Part shown: piece by piece, positions 13,499-25,384 of the stretch
Layout of the letters: each line of letters starts with the position of its first letter
Position numbering within the stretch: the first letter of the stretch is position 1
NCBI GenBank assembly: GCA_020091685.1
Contig: CM034608.1
Location: 11,675,046 to 11,739,045 of the forward strand
Direction: 5' to 3'
Length of the DNA stretch: 64,000 nucleotides
Origin: Lutjanus erythropterus
Lineage: Eukaryota > Chordata > Actinopteri > Lutjaniformes > Lutjanidae
Program-made: the position numbers and the translations under genes
Notes under the pieces: generated by a model
Told to the model about the DNA's origin: nothing
What the model saw: the letters and a program-made list of their open reading frames with translations, nothing else
Database searches by the model: none

Positions 13499-13526
13499 TA
13501 GTGTGTGTGTGTGCGTGTGTGTGTAG
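13499..13526. repeat. Short interrupted (GT)n microsatellite
   Basis: Interrupted GT run (GTGTGTGTGTGTGCGTGTGT) at the end of an unassigned stretch. 13425-13445 just upstream (CTCATTAGCATAATGC) is homeodomain/POU-like in composition, but no function is shown. Confidence 0.85.
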
Positions 13527-14321
13527 AGGATCGCGGCAATAACCATAGAAGACGGGGTCAAACAGCGCTGAACAAATGTCTCATTAGCACTTCATGGAGA
13601 CTGCATGAAACGTGCTCACTCACACACTTCCTTGGTCACTTTTCTGGCTGTCAGGTTGCAGCTGTGTGTAGGTTTATTGTAAGATATTGGTTGTGTTGAA
13701 GTCATCATTCATTTTGTGTTAACAGCAGTGCACAAACAGGTTTTAAAAAATCTATGTAACCACATTATTTGAATCCTTTTTGATATGGAAAAGTGAAAAG
13801 TTATTTCCCAAATTGTCCATTATAATTGCTCATTATATTTGTCCATTACAGAGCGGTTTTCTATCACACTTGTGTGCGAGCCGTTTTACAATGCAGTTAT
13901 TATAATGGGGAATTCAGGTGTGTTCGGTCTCATAGCAGCAGCATTGTGAGTTTTTTGAGGAGGCCAGAAAAGCACCATTGTAAATGGCTTATATGCATTG
14001 CTTCCCTTAAACTGAGGGGAGCCATGAATCACTAGAGCCTTGGTATAATAATGAGGAAACGTCACCTCAGCCATGCAAAGTTAAAATTATTTGAACTTTA
14101 ACTTCATTTGTAGTTGACAAGGATCTTAAGCATGTAGAGAGAGCCCCTGACTTACCAGAAATATTAAGGTAATTTGAAAGTAAATTGTATTTGCTTTTCT
14201 TCCACATTAATTTGTTTTTTTGTGTGTCAGCAACAAAACCTGTTTTAACCAATTAGAAATGGTCCATATAAAAAAACAAACAAAATCAAAATCTGTTTAA
14301 GTGTATGTTACATTTCCAACA

Positions 14322-14632
14322 GCCTTTTCTGATGGGAAACCACCTTTAGATAAGCCAAACCAACCAAACTCCATGGTTGAAATCAGGAGTTTTACCTATT
14401 AGAACACGGCAGTTGCTGATTTGCTGCTTGCTTGATCTGTTAGTTAGTTTGTGTTAATATGTGACTTTGGTGAAACCAAATAATTCTTTTTAAACACTAA
14501 AGTCACACAATAAGAAACCAGCAACCCCCGTTTTCTGCAAGGTAAAATGACTGATTTCACCCATGGAGTTTGGTTGGTTTGGAGAGAGTAATGTTTTGCA
14601 TTTATAAAGGCAGTTTGCCATCAGAAAAGGGT
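14322..14632. mobile_element. Palindromic foldback MITE, family B, copy 1
   Basis: Two arms of roughly 140-150 bases face each other. The left arm, 14322-14472, starts CCTTTTCTGATGGG and contains AACCAACCAAACTCCATGG. The right arm, 14495-14632, is its diverged reverse complement: CCATGGAGTTTGGTTGGTT at 14559-14577, ending CCATCAGAAAAGGG. The loop is about 20 bases. Two more copies with the same arm sequence and the same palindromic centre (GTGACTTTGGTG ... CACTAAAGTCAC) lie at 42388-42681 and 57137-57504. No protein is encoded; such elements are normally mobilised by a transposase supplied in trans. Confidence 0.8.
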
Positions 14633-14639
14633 GTCTGAT

Positions 14640-16245
14640 AGCAAAATAAAGTGGTGAAAATTCTCTAAGTAAGTACCTCATACATTAAATAACCAAACTA
14701 CTTCCTTTAACCCCTAGACCACCAGGGGACCCCTTTCACTTCTTTTTAAACCACACAGATGATTTATGTTCCTAATGTTCAACCTAACAGAGTGTGTCAT
14801 ATGCGACCAAGGCACCATGCACAATATTCCATTTTTACATGGCAGAGTAGGGTTTGCACAGGTATAATTAATAATGTGTGATGACTTTATAACATTTATT
14901 AGCTGTTTTGATTACTGTGATACCTTAACACTGAGCCATCGTTAATATCATTAGTAACATCTGTGCTTTTCATTCTGTATAACAAGTCAAAACATTTTGA
15001 AAAAGGCCTGCACCATAGCTGCTTAAATGGAATACAGTTGCAGTTAACCATATTGATCACACCTGTGCTTTACACCTGCTAAAAGCATATATAAATTATA
15101 TTATTCCATATTGGCATGGAACTGAGCTCTCAGCATTTACTATGCACTTAACAGTGAGTGCAGCACAGACTGTTTATCATATGCGGACAGCGTGTTTTCT
15201 GTGATTTACATTCAACACTCGCCCAAGCTCAAAGGTCCCATTTTAAACATCTTTCTCTTTCACCTGAACAACAGGGAAGTAAATGAGCAATCTGTTCTCA
15301 CTTCTTGGTGTCTCCAGAGCTGCTAAATGGATCGCAACAACAGACTTTGGGGGTGAAGTGACTCGTCATAGTCAAGACTTAATGTGAATTTTTTCCACAC
15401 ATTGTTTTTGGTTTTGCATTATCACTTTAGAGGTTGTAGATGGTGGTTTACTGAATTCTTTGGGTATATAATATGCAGGGATAGACAGTGTTATAATTGA
15501 ATGTAGTTAATTACGTATTTAATTACTTTTGAGTATTTTGTATTTTGCTGGGCATAAAAAATGTAAGTTGTGACAAAAGTCTAAGTGTTTGCATTTATGT
15601 ATTTGAAATACTTAAAAGAAAATGATTTAATGTCATTTTATTCTCAAAGAAAGAAACATTTTCATCCCCTAAATTTAAACTGTAGAAAAATAACAAAAAA
15701 AAAAACATTTTGTGTTCCTCATGATAGTGTGAGGAAAGAAGCTGCTTTGCTGTTTGCTTCAAAGTTCCCCACAGATAAAAAAAAAAAAAAGATCAGATAT
15801 TGCAAGCCTACTGAATGACACTAAAATACAACAGAAGAAAGAGCAATCAGCAAGGTCATGCATTATAGAACCAGCAAATATAATACTAGCTAGAAACCAC
15901 ACAGCATTCATCCCTAAATGTGTGGCCTTCACCTCCAAAATGTCCAAGATTAGCTACTTCAAATCTAGGATGTGGGATTTTAGCAGAGCTCATCTTTTCA
16001 ATGTCAGTCAAGCCCTCAAAGTGCACCTGGCTTTGAAGCCAGTTTGACACAGTAGTCAACATGGTTTAACTGGTATGGTGTGGTACAACATGACATGACC
16101 CACAGCAGCCCAGAGAGATTTTTTTCCCTTAGACTTGCATTGTGAAAGAAGCCGCTGTAAAATGGTAAAAACAACCAGAACCCTCGCATGAGATGTGCCT
16201 CATGCCTCTATATGGCCTCCTGCCTGATGCAAAATGGGATGAAAA
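14640..16245. other. Unassigned AT-rich sequence
   Basis: No gene supported. A-runs at 15698-15707 and 15777-15790 shape the short Lys-rich frames here. Confidence 0.5.
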
Positions 16246-16249
16246 TCAT

Positions 16250-16560
16250 ACCGAATATACACCAGCCCGAGAGCATGCATAATGGACCAATTTATTGATA
16301 GTGGACCGTCCTAACTGGAAGCAATACAGACGAATAAGCAAGCGAACAGCTGATTGTTTCAGTTCATTCAATGAGAATCTCCTAATTTGCTCCATGCATC
16401 AGCGAACAGGCTGAACGAGGTGTCACTTGTTTGCCCTGGCCTGCCTTATGCAGATGAAATTGATGCTGACATCCTTGAAGTTTTTGTTTATCCTCATTAA
16501 AGCAGTCAAGAGGGATGTTGAGAGACTAATTAACAAGCTTGAGAAGGTGGCACCTTTTAT
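16250..16560. other. Possible conserved non-coding element
   Basis: Texture differs from the surroundings: no simple repeats, balanced composition and a cluster of homeodomain/POU-like words (ATGCATCAG near 16395, TATGCAGATGAAATTGATG near 16447, ACTAATTAACAAGC near 16525). Teleost developmental enhancers often look like this. This is an impression from composition only; conservation cannot be judged from one sequence. Confidence 0.25.
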
Positions 16561-16599
16561 ATGATCCACTGCAGCCTTTGTATGGGAATATCTCCAAAA

Positions 16600-17145
16600 A
16601 AGACAAGGTTTGGAAGGAATGTTCTCGCACTCTGTGGCGGCCAGTGTCCTCTTCTATGCAGTAGTGTGCCGGGGCAGCAGGCTGAAGGCAGCTGACACTA
16701 ACAGACTCAATAAGGTCATCAGGGAGCTGGTTCTGTCCTGAGAGAGAAACTGGAGTGTTTAGTGGAGGTGGATTAGAGGAGGATGCTGAGGAAACAGCTC
16801 AGTATCATGGACAGAGAACTGAGAACAATAATACCAATACTATGTTCAGTATTAGTTTCAACATCAATATTATTTTTCAGTATTATGGGCAATAATATGT
16901 TCATTGTCAGTTATTATATCAGGTTCTATTACATTTAATGTCTATATATGCAATCTTATTATTTCTGTAACTATTATACATATAAAATAGTTAAAGTTAT
17001 AGAATTTATAACTATAACTTCATGTACAATTTGCTGCAATACCATGTGCTATCCTTACATTTATCATCTGGCGCAATATAATTTTTTATTTTCTGTGTCA
17101 CTGATGTACTCTGTATAATTGTATATGTAACGATAAAGTTGACCT
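16600..17145 (+). mobile_element. Jockey/L2-type LINE, 5'-truncated 3' end
   Basis: A short frame at 16619-16741 carries the C-terminal tail motif that follows the reverse transcriptase in this LINE type: SVAASVLFYAVVC, then AADTNRLNKVIREL. After the stop, a +1-shifted frame continues (about 16729-16830) and ends in KQLSIMD, matching the KLSSIM segment of the related fragment at 43279, so the copy is frameshifted and internally deleted. From 16860 an AT-rich 3' UTR runs to a terminal ATAAAGTTGACCTTTA near 17131-17146. The catalytic reverse transcriptase and the endonuclease lie upstream in a full element and are absent. Clade assignment (jockey superfamily, L2-like) is from motif memory; the element is dead. 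Confidence 0.75.
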
Positions 17146-17159
17146 TTACCATTACCTCA

Positions 17160-18800
17160 TATGTTGTGCTATTGTCGTACGTGTTCAAGTTTTTAAAATC
17201 AATATACTTTCACAGATTCCAATCACATGTACTGTAATAACTCATCCCCAATTTAACCGGGGCAGCTGGACAATTCTAGTTCACTGCAGCTGAACATTAA
17301 CTTACAGACTGTATTTCTATATGCTATTCATCACACAGCTCTCATTTTGTCCTTTGTCTTTTAACTTAATACCCTCGGTGCTCTCTCCATGATAACATTT
17401 CGATTTCACTTAAAGAGAGAAAAGTTAAACTTTGTCTCTCACAACTCTTTGAGAAGAAATACCATTTCAAAATGACTTGAGATCTCTGGGTTGCTCAGGG
17501 GTCCTATAAAACTTTCAGAACTTGTCAAATAGCTTGAGAAGTTTTTTGAATTTCACTTTTGAAAAGTTGTTCAAACCCTGTAGACAAGTAAGCTGGCAAT
17601 AACTGCAAAAAAAAGTGTGACGGTCTGCAAGACTTAGCAGACTGACAGAAAGACAAACACAGGGAGGAGGGAACAGGTAGATGGGTTGCCAGATAAACAG
17701 ACAAGGGAAAAAGTAAGGAAAGGAGGAGGAGAAGGAAGAAACATGCTAATAAAAAAGATCTCCAGACACATGCTGCAGGCAGAGAAAAAGACAAAAATGA
17801 TAACTAGATACAAACTGGATACTAAACAGTGTAGGAAACTCATCATAATATAATATTGCTGAGGGTAAACATGCAGGCAGACTGTGTATTTTTTGGACAT
17901 TATGGTCCACCCACATCCAATAGCCCCGCAGACATCCCTGGAATGAAAGTCGCTCATCACATCATTCTCCATGTATTGAAAACAGCATCTCTGGCATTGT
18001 TGTTTGATAATATGACCATGACGGCTGGGTGTGATTTTCTACCACATCACACGGAGCAATCAGAATAATGGTCTCTCTCCGGCAGAGCTGCGGCACTTAC
18101 CAGCCTGAAAAAATACGACTCAAAATCTGTGATGCTGCAGAGAGAACGACCTACTCAAAGGAATAAGTGTAAACCCCAGTTCTGTTGCTCATTCAGGAGA
18201 GAGATAATATTGAGGACAATTCATCAAAATATTAGAAACAGCATAACACATTGTATTATTCTCTGCAGAGCAGAGATACACAACATGTGATGACAATAAA
18301 AACAAAACAGTACGGTCTCCAATAACAACTGAGTAATATTAAAAGAAAGAATGAATACTACAAATCAGATCAACTCAAGGTCTCACAAGGGAAGAAACAA
18401 TACATTAGATTTAAATGTGCATTGTGTAAAATATAGAAAGTCTCTATAAATGAAATTCTGAGATTTTCTTCTAAACACATTAAACATGTTAGAAAATAAT
18501 CACTGAAAATGTGAAAAGACTGAACTATGTAGAACTGAATTGTGGAGTTAAACTGATAAACTATAATAAATCATATACCTTCTGAATTCAAGTTTCTCTT
18601 TTAGCAAACTAACATGAGCTCGTTCATAAAACACTTCAAACTCGACAACAACAAAATAAAACTCGCCAGAAACATCTTAGTTTGTCTTTCCACTGTTCCA
18701 TGGATGGATTACTGAACGGACCTATGGACACAGGCCAAAGGTCCCCTGATATCGTGATCATCTGTCCGAAGTGACTTTTAACACGTCTTTGTGAAAATCA
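17160..18800. other. Unassigned; purine-rich stretch
   Basis: 17640-17790 is rich in AGACAG and GGAGGAG words, giving long but meaningless Ser/Leu/Phe-rich minus-strand frames up to 112 codons. No gene supported. Confidence 0.5.
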
Positions 18801-18804
18801 ATCA

Positions 18805-19025
18805 TACAACCACAAAAAGACACACGAGTACCACAAAGAGACTAAACTAGCTAAAACCAACATAAGGAGAAATAAAACAAACTAGCACAAAAACATAAAT
18901 TCTACCACAAAAATAAAAAAAAAGATTGCAGAAAAACAAAAGTATAAGAAACATAAAAAGTAACACAAATAAACAACCAGAAACACAAAAGTACCACAAA
19001 GAGACAGAAAACAACTACAACTTTA
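18805..19025. repeat. Degenerate minisatellite, ACCACAAAGAGAC unit
   Basis: The core ACCACAAAGAGAC occurs at 18830-18842 and 18993-19005, with decayed versions at 18809-18823 and about 18904. The A- and CA-rich sequence between them (AAACAAAC, ACACAAA) looks like eroded units. Unit length cannot be fixed by eye, probably near 20 bases. Confidence 0.6.
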
Positions 19026-19029
19026 CATG

Positions 19030-20150
19030 TCTGCCCAGTGGCCTGTTGTGTCATAATCCATCCATGCGCTGTTCGACAATCACCAACTCTGGTTTGGTTG
19101 AAAATAAATCCTCAACCCACTGAGTTAGATGTGAAAATATTCTTGCTCCTCACTCTCTTACCTCTCACTCACCTCCTGCTGCAGCCAAAGATAGTTACAG
19201 CAGCATATAGTGGCAGCAGTTAGCAGTTCCATTGTTGATGTGCTGCCCCCCAATTGTTTTGAGTTACCTTGAACAGGTGGCCATATTTTACACAATACCC
19301 CTTTATGCTATGTTTTGTTTGAATTAATACTTGCAAAGGTAAAGATTAAAAACGCAACATAAAGCAAGCATTACTGCTGGTAACCTTTTTCTGAACTTTC
19401 TATTCCTGTCTGTGATGACACACAGATGTTTTATGTGTTCCTGATAGTGCACTTGCCCTCAACTTTACACTGGCAGAGTCTGAGCTGAATACACAATGAC
19501 AGTGATACACAGTGTGACAGTGATGGCCGCGGTGATGAAGTGTCATGCGATGTTAAATGCTCATGAATGAGTCATTTCTCAAATGATGATTATCAAGTCA
19601 TCATAATAAAACATCCCAGTGGAGAAAGCACTATTTGTGCAAATTGTTCAAGACATCAGATGTTAAATATAGGCCACAATCTCTCTTTCTATAATAGACA
19701 GCTGAAGAGACGAGCAACAAGTGAGACAGAGGACAGAAGCACCATGAGGCAGACAGTCAGAAGCACTATTTAAAGATCTTTTGTCTCAGGGTTATTATCA
19801 GCACAACTTGAGGTTAAACTATAAAGTCCCCCCTTGAGAGGCAAAAGAACAAAGGAGTTTTTGAGGTGTGTGTGAGAGTGTGTGTGCACGTGAGAATGAG
19901 AGGATATAAAATATTGAAAAGTCTGACATTAGCTCTCTGAGTGATAATCACACACTAGACAAATCCACTTCTTTTCCTGTGAGGACCAAACCTCACACAA
20001 TGCCTTCTCTAACCATGACCACCGCAGCTCATTATCCAAACCAAACCCCTTGCCTTCACCTCAACACTGAGCCCTGGCCAAAATGTTCTCACTATCCAGA
20101 GATATCTTCTTTCTCAAGGTCTGAAATCAGTCCTCACAAAGTTAGAAGTT
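19030..20150. other. Unassigned sequence
   Basis: No gene or repeat supported. The 133-codon frame ending at 20380 exists only because it crosses the CA microsatellite and a T-run. Confidence 0.5.
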
Positions 20151-20152
20151 CA

Positions 20153-20155
<3 letters not shown>

Positions 20156-20215
<60 letters not shown>
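20156..20215. repeat. (AC)30 microsatellite
   Basis: Sixty uninterrupted bases of AC repeat, likely polymorphic. It lies about 300 bases from the Tc1-like relic. Confidence 0.99.
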
Positions 20216-20217
<2 letters not shown>

Positions 20218-20358
20218 TTTTCACTACCTCTTCCTGATCCTTGTCAGCTCTGCCAATTACAGCCAGAATATCCCCCTTAAGGGCCCGTCAGGAGCTCCTG
20301 GAACCTTCCAGAAATGTCACCTGTCAGTTTCACTGTGCTCTCACTTAGGAGGAATTTC

Positions 20359-20378
20359 TTTTTTTTTTTTTTTTTTTT
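20359..20378. repeat. Poly(T) run
   Basis: Twenty consecutive T. Read on the minus strand it is an A-run that could be the tail of a retroposed sequence, but no element body is recognisable beside it. Confidence 0.95.
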
Positions 20379-20512
20379 GAGTTGTTACTGGCCGTCTTCA
20401 GTGGCTGGCTAATCCCAGGCATAAATTAGTTAAGATTTGGGCCACTGGGGTGTCATTCTGGCCTGGTGGTTAAGAAGCATACTCTGACCAAAATGGCTGG
20501 TGATCTTTGTTG

Positions 20513-21092
20513 TACAGCCCCAATTCCAAAAAAGTTGGGACAGGGACAGGTTTGCCACTGTGTTACATCACCTTTTCTTTTAGCAACATTCAGTAAGCAC
20601 TTGAGAACTGAGGACCCAAATTTTGATTTTTGTTTGATATACAATTTCAGGTGCTCAACACTCTGGGGTCTGTGTTGTTGTATTTTGTGCTTCATAATGC
20701 ACCACACATCATCAGTGGGAGACAGGTCTGGACTGCAGGAAGGCCAGTCTAGTGTCCACACTCTTTTATTACTACTTTGCATTGTCTCACTGAAATAAGC
20801 AGTGACGTCTCTGAAAAAGACGTTGTCTGGATGGCAGCGTATGTTGCTTCAAAACCTGTATGACACCTTTACAGCTGTGCAAGTGGTTCATTCCACGGGC
20901 ACTAATGTAAAGGTCACACCCACATACAATCACAGATGCTGGCTTTTGTGCTGTAACAATCCGAATGATCCTTGTCCTCTTTAGCCTGGAGAACATTACA
21001 TCCATAATTAAAAGGAAAAAACAAGTTGAAATATGGACACGTCAGACCACAGCACACTTTTCATCAGTCCATCTCAGATGAGATGAGCTATA
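20513..21092 (-). mobile_element. Tc1-like DNA transposon, truncated transposase relic
   Basis: The element end begins after a TA dinucleotide (20513-20514) with CAGCCCCAATTCC. Inward on the minus strand lie pieces of a Tc1/mariner-type DD34E transposase in degraded frames. The order from its N-terminal side is: WSD at about 21036-21050, the first catalytic Asp, where the expected following Glu is Val; KPASVIVCG and VLKQHTLPSRQRLFQ within 20787-21005; a stop beside the second Asp (codons GAC AAT); then DWPSCSPDLSP within 20453-20782. The third acidic position reads DDVW rather than ENVW, so Glu became Asp. About 35 bases are missing between the second Asp block and the WPS block, and several stops break the frame. 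The DNA-binding N-terminal half and the other inverted repeat are absent. The element is inactive; the family call is strong. Confidence 0.9.
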
Positions 21093-21099
21093 ATCACAC

Positions 21100-24000
21100 C
21101 CTGGACAAAACCACTTCCCAGACTGATGACATTATGGAAAATACTCTTGTGTTTAAAGAGGAAGAAGACAGGTCAGGGCAAACAACTAGCACCTGAATGC
21201 TCTTGATGCTTGTGATTCAATCATGCAGTTGTGCTCAAAACACATATCTTATCCAGACTGCTTGATTTGATATTAATATTCTCAGTATTTGCACCATGTT
21301 TTGTTTAGCTGCATATGTTGTGAAACTCATGCATGTGTTCTCAGTTTCCTTGTGTTTTATCTCTTTTGTAGAGCTGTATTATGTACCAAATAATTTCATC
21401 ATATTCTTTTACTGGCTATAGTACGATTTATTACAAATAAAAATAAACATAGCATACCTTGCTAAACTAAGGTGGTTTTTATATACCACGAAAAATGCCC
21501 AGTGAGATGCTTAGAAATGACTAGACCTTTGTTTATCGTCTTTGCTTTTAAATTTCTTTTTTTCCACCTTAAATGAAACCATCGCTTTTGATTCCTACAG
21601 TTGCGGGTAATGTTTATTCATATTGCCTGGTTGCATGTCAACCTCTGATTAATAGGCTGGTCTTGAAGTGCTTCTATTTACATTGACATTATTTATGAGG
21701 TAGTTAGTCGTAAACCTCAAGCTTGGGGCAAATATGATTGGATGGCGTGATTGATAGCATGTCTCCTCACAGGGGCAGACGGTGAGGGAGCTCTGATTTG
21801 CTATTGAATCATTGCCCTCGCAAGACAACCTTTTTCCTAAGACATAAAATTTACTCTCGGCTAAGTGTTTGAGGATTGTTACCATAGCTCAAATCTGAGT
21901 TTATCATTCCAAGAAACCCATTCTGTCAGAGACTGAGTGTTTGGCAATGTCAGAATAAAGCTCATTTTAACTAGAAAACTAGTAAAAAGGGAAAAAAAGG
22001 AAATGTCATTAAAAGGTTTTATGGCCGTTCAATTTAAATTAGTGCAAACCTCAGAGTGCTGCGCTGTTTGAAGTCGGAGGTTTAAATCATTTGTTGAATC
22101 CAACTTGCTGTCTCGACTGGTTGTGGAAGAAAAAGAACACAAATAAAGAAGGAAAGAGAAAGAGCTGAAGGTGTGGAGAAAAATGGCAACTGCAGGGTTA
22201 TATGAATGGATAGAAGAAGGACGGCTGGTAAAAGAATAGGTCACGTAATGCAGATGAACAAAAAGAGACACGGCAGTTTCCATAGAGGGGAATTAAGTCA
22301 CAAAGACTTCGACTTCAATTTTCAACTTTATATGTCCCCTAAGGGCAAAACAGACAAAAAGAGATTGGGTAAAAACAGAGGACAGGAGTAAGACTGACGT
22401 TTCCTCTTTATTAGAAGCTCTTTATTATTATTTTTGCTATTGCCATTATAGTTATTATCATGCAATATACAATGTTCTCACGCAATATCAGTGACTATAT
22501 GCTTAGCAACCTTGCGTGGTTCTTGTAGTGATTCACAATTTTGCAAAACCTTCTAAAACCCATTTTCTTCACTCCCCTGTTTTATACCGACTGCTTACTC
22601 CTCACTCCTCCTAACCATCTGGTAGGGGCTGCAAGTAATCAACAACTGCTAGGCCAAAAGCAACGCTTACCTACTAGTCTTTTGCAGGCCACATTTTGGC
22701 ATTTGTCATGGCTCACGTCCATAGTAAAGTTTAGTTTCAAGTTAAATTGGAGCATCTGCAGATGAATTCCATTTCAGACATGTTCTGATCCACTTGAGTT
22801 TGGCATGATACAAAACAGTAAATAAATATTTTTGTTAGCTTTGTCAGTTATGCGTCTGTGAGGTTGCCATACCTGAGCATTCGAGGTCCGGAGATGCAGA
22901 CTGTGGCTCGATTTTCATTAAATTTTGTTTGTTATAATGTGAAATATTGAATATGATAGGGTTTACTTGTTGGAATTAAATTCAGTTACTAATCAGCTCT
23001 GTATTAAAGTGTTAACCTTCTGAATAGCCACAACTTCCCCTGAGACATGCAGGCTCCAATCTGTTTTTGTGAGTTTCTCCAAAAATGTAGATTTCTGTTA
23101 TATTGTTGGGAAGCTGCCTGGTTGGTTGTAATGTTCAAAATAGATAACTATAATGAATAATATGTTCTAAATATATAATGTTTAAATTGAGATGTATTGA
23201 GACAAATCATCCTGTTTTTGTTTCCTTATTAAGTTTATTAAGTGAACCCTGGATGCTCAGTTACCATTACACTTTTCTGTGCAGCTTAAAGAAAACCATA
23301 CTACACAAAAACACATAATGTAAAAGTAAACTTTGCATACATCTAGATAACAGACTGAGAAATCTGGAAGTTGTGGTTGCATAGCAGCGGGCGCTTCACC
23401 ATCTGTTGCGAGGTGGAGATCTGATCTCCACAGAGTGCACTCTTCAGGGATGGTTTTTCACACTTTCTTCTTGTCATTTATTACCAGTGGAGTATTCAGG
23501 TGCAGTGGGTAATTCCAGTATTCATATCAAAAGACTTTAAATAGGGAGCCTTTTTGCTCAAAAGCAGGAAGTATATGTTTATAACGAAGAACGTTTAGAC
23601 AATTAATAATATGCAGGGGTTGAGACGATGACAAGTCCAGTTGCAGCGATAGATCCATGAGTTTGAATGCTTCTGAGATGCCACGACACTGCACGGTTTG
23701 TAATATTATCAGGATGATAAACAATTGAAATACGGAGTTGGCGATACAGGTTAATGCACATATTTAAATAGCCAATACAACTCATAGTAGATCATATTAC
23801 ACTGCGTTGGTTGGGTGGGTGCTTAAAGCATGATGGATGTCAGGGATATCCAGAAAGTGTCTCCTCACATATGGCCCCTCAATCAAAACTACACTTCTGC
23901 TTAAAATGTCTAATGTATGACTAAAGTTTGAAGTTATTTAAGGTGATGAAAACACCCACTCAGGGCATGACTCAGTGGGTTTTCACCTGGCAGCAATTTG

Positions 24001-25340
24001 ACGGGTGTCTCTGTGTTTGCACGAGTCAATAAACTGTTTTGTGGGTGTGAAAATGTGTCTGATATCACTATTCATCCTTCCTGAGACTCTGTGTACGTCT
24101 GCTTTCATCAAAGCAACGCTCTAAAGCACAACAGGTGTATTTTAAATCTGAGTCATATCTGGAGCAGCGAGAGGCAGCTTATTAACGAACTCCCTTTTCA
24201 GGGAAATTTTCTCCTGCTCAGCAGGGAGAACTTGTCGGAATGCAGTTAAAAATCTTTTATTTCCTTCTTTTACAGGCTTGGATTCACAGAACGCTGCACC
24301 AGAGAACTGAGAAGTGCAATGACATTTTAACAGGGAGTGGAAGTTTAGTGGAATAAACCCATTTCAGATGTTTCTTATTTTATTACCCATTATTCACATA
24401 AAACTTTTTATATGTGTCATCTGACATGAAATACAATTTACATACCATGAGCTTTATTGTCAATAATGTTTTTAATAAAAAGAAAGTTAAAAGAAGATTA
24501 CAGTCCAGAGGTTATTCACCCCTAACTTCCAATAATCTCAGCTCTGAGGCCAGAACAAGAAATATGAAGGTCATTATATATTGCAGTACAAATGAGAAAA
24601 AGTAAATTCAGTGTGACAGCCTCACAACTTATTTGCATGTACAGAAGTTTGTGACGAATTAGATTCACAGCTGAGGTGTGAAGATTTATTGGTGCAATAT
24701 TTTTACAATAACAGCTCATTCTTTGTATCAGCTATATGCCGCTCAATAAGGAGCTGATTTCATTAGTGCCATGCAGAATAAATTCTAGTACACCATGACG
24801 CTCTTCACCCAATGAGTCAGACGAGTGAAATGTCTCATTTAAAATTGTAATTCTGATATTTCCAAGAGGCACCTGAAGGCAACATAGATTTAATTTTACT
24901 CTGTGTAATTGCAACTGTGCCAATCAGTCTGTCATCGTAACCTCAGTCTGTCATGTCAGAAATGTTCCTATGTAAAGTTGGGAAAGGATGCTGAACTGAA
25001 AAGATGCAATAAGTTTGTTTACCTCACAGACACACAAATATCAGACAGTCTGGTCATGCTAATACAGGAAGGGTGTTTTGATTATATCAAGTTATCAGTC
25101 CTGTCACTCTCCGCAACTTGCAGGTCAGTTAGGACATGGAGAAAAGTCAAGATGACTTAAGACCTGTTGGTAAAACTATACTTGGACAAGTGCATGGAAA
25201 TGTTTTAATCTAACATAAAACAACCATAGAATAAAGTAGATTTTGCTGATAATATGTCTGTACTTCTACTTGTTGCTGGTCACCTAAAAAATGTTCAATA
25301 AAAGTTCAATATATAATGTACATAAGTTAAATAGTCTCTC
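21100..25340. other. Unassigned AT-rich sequence
   Basis: More than 4 kb with no supported gene, no microsatellite of note and no transposon motif that I recognise. Frames are all below about 85 codons. 24150-24260 has a less AT-rich, non-repetitive texture, but nothing specific can be claimed. Confidence 0.5.
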
Positions 25341-25345
25341 TCCTT

Positions 25346-25380
25346 TTAGCTCAGTTTTGGTCTCCACCAACATCTGAGTC
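25346..25380 (-). repeat. Interspersed repeat segment, inverted relative to 53 kb
   Basis: GCTCAGTTTTGGTCTCCACC at 25349-25368 is the exact reverse complement of bases 53221-53240. The flanks have diverged. The adjoining region up to about 26.1 kb, with its TAGCTAA-rich words at 25600-25685, may belong to the same repeat but I cannot delimit it. Confidence 0.55.
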
Positions 25381-25384
25381 AAAT

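Noticed and set aside
19979..20380. 133-codon frame with a His/Thr repeat
   Set aside because: Created by the (AC)30 microsatellite and the following T20 run.
21690..21712. TGAGGTAGTTAG, reminiscent of the let-7 5' end
   Set aside because: The match stops after about 10 bases and no stem-forming complement lies at a suitable distance.
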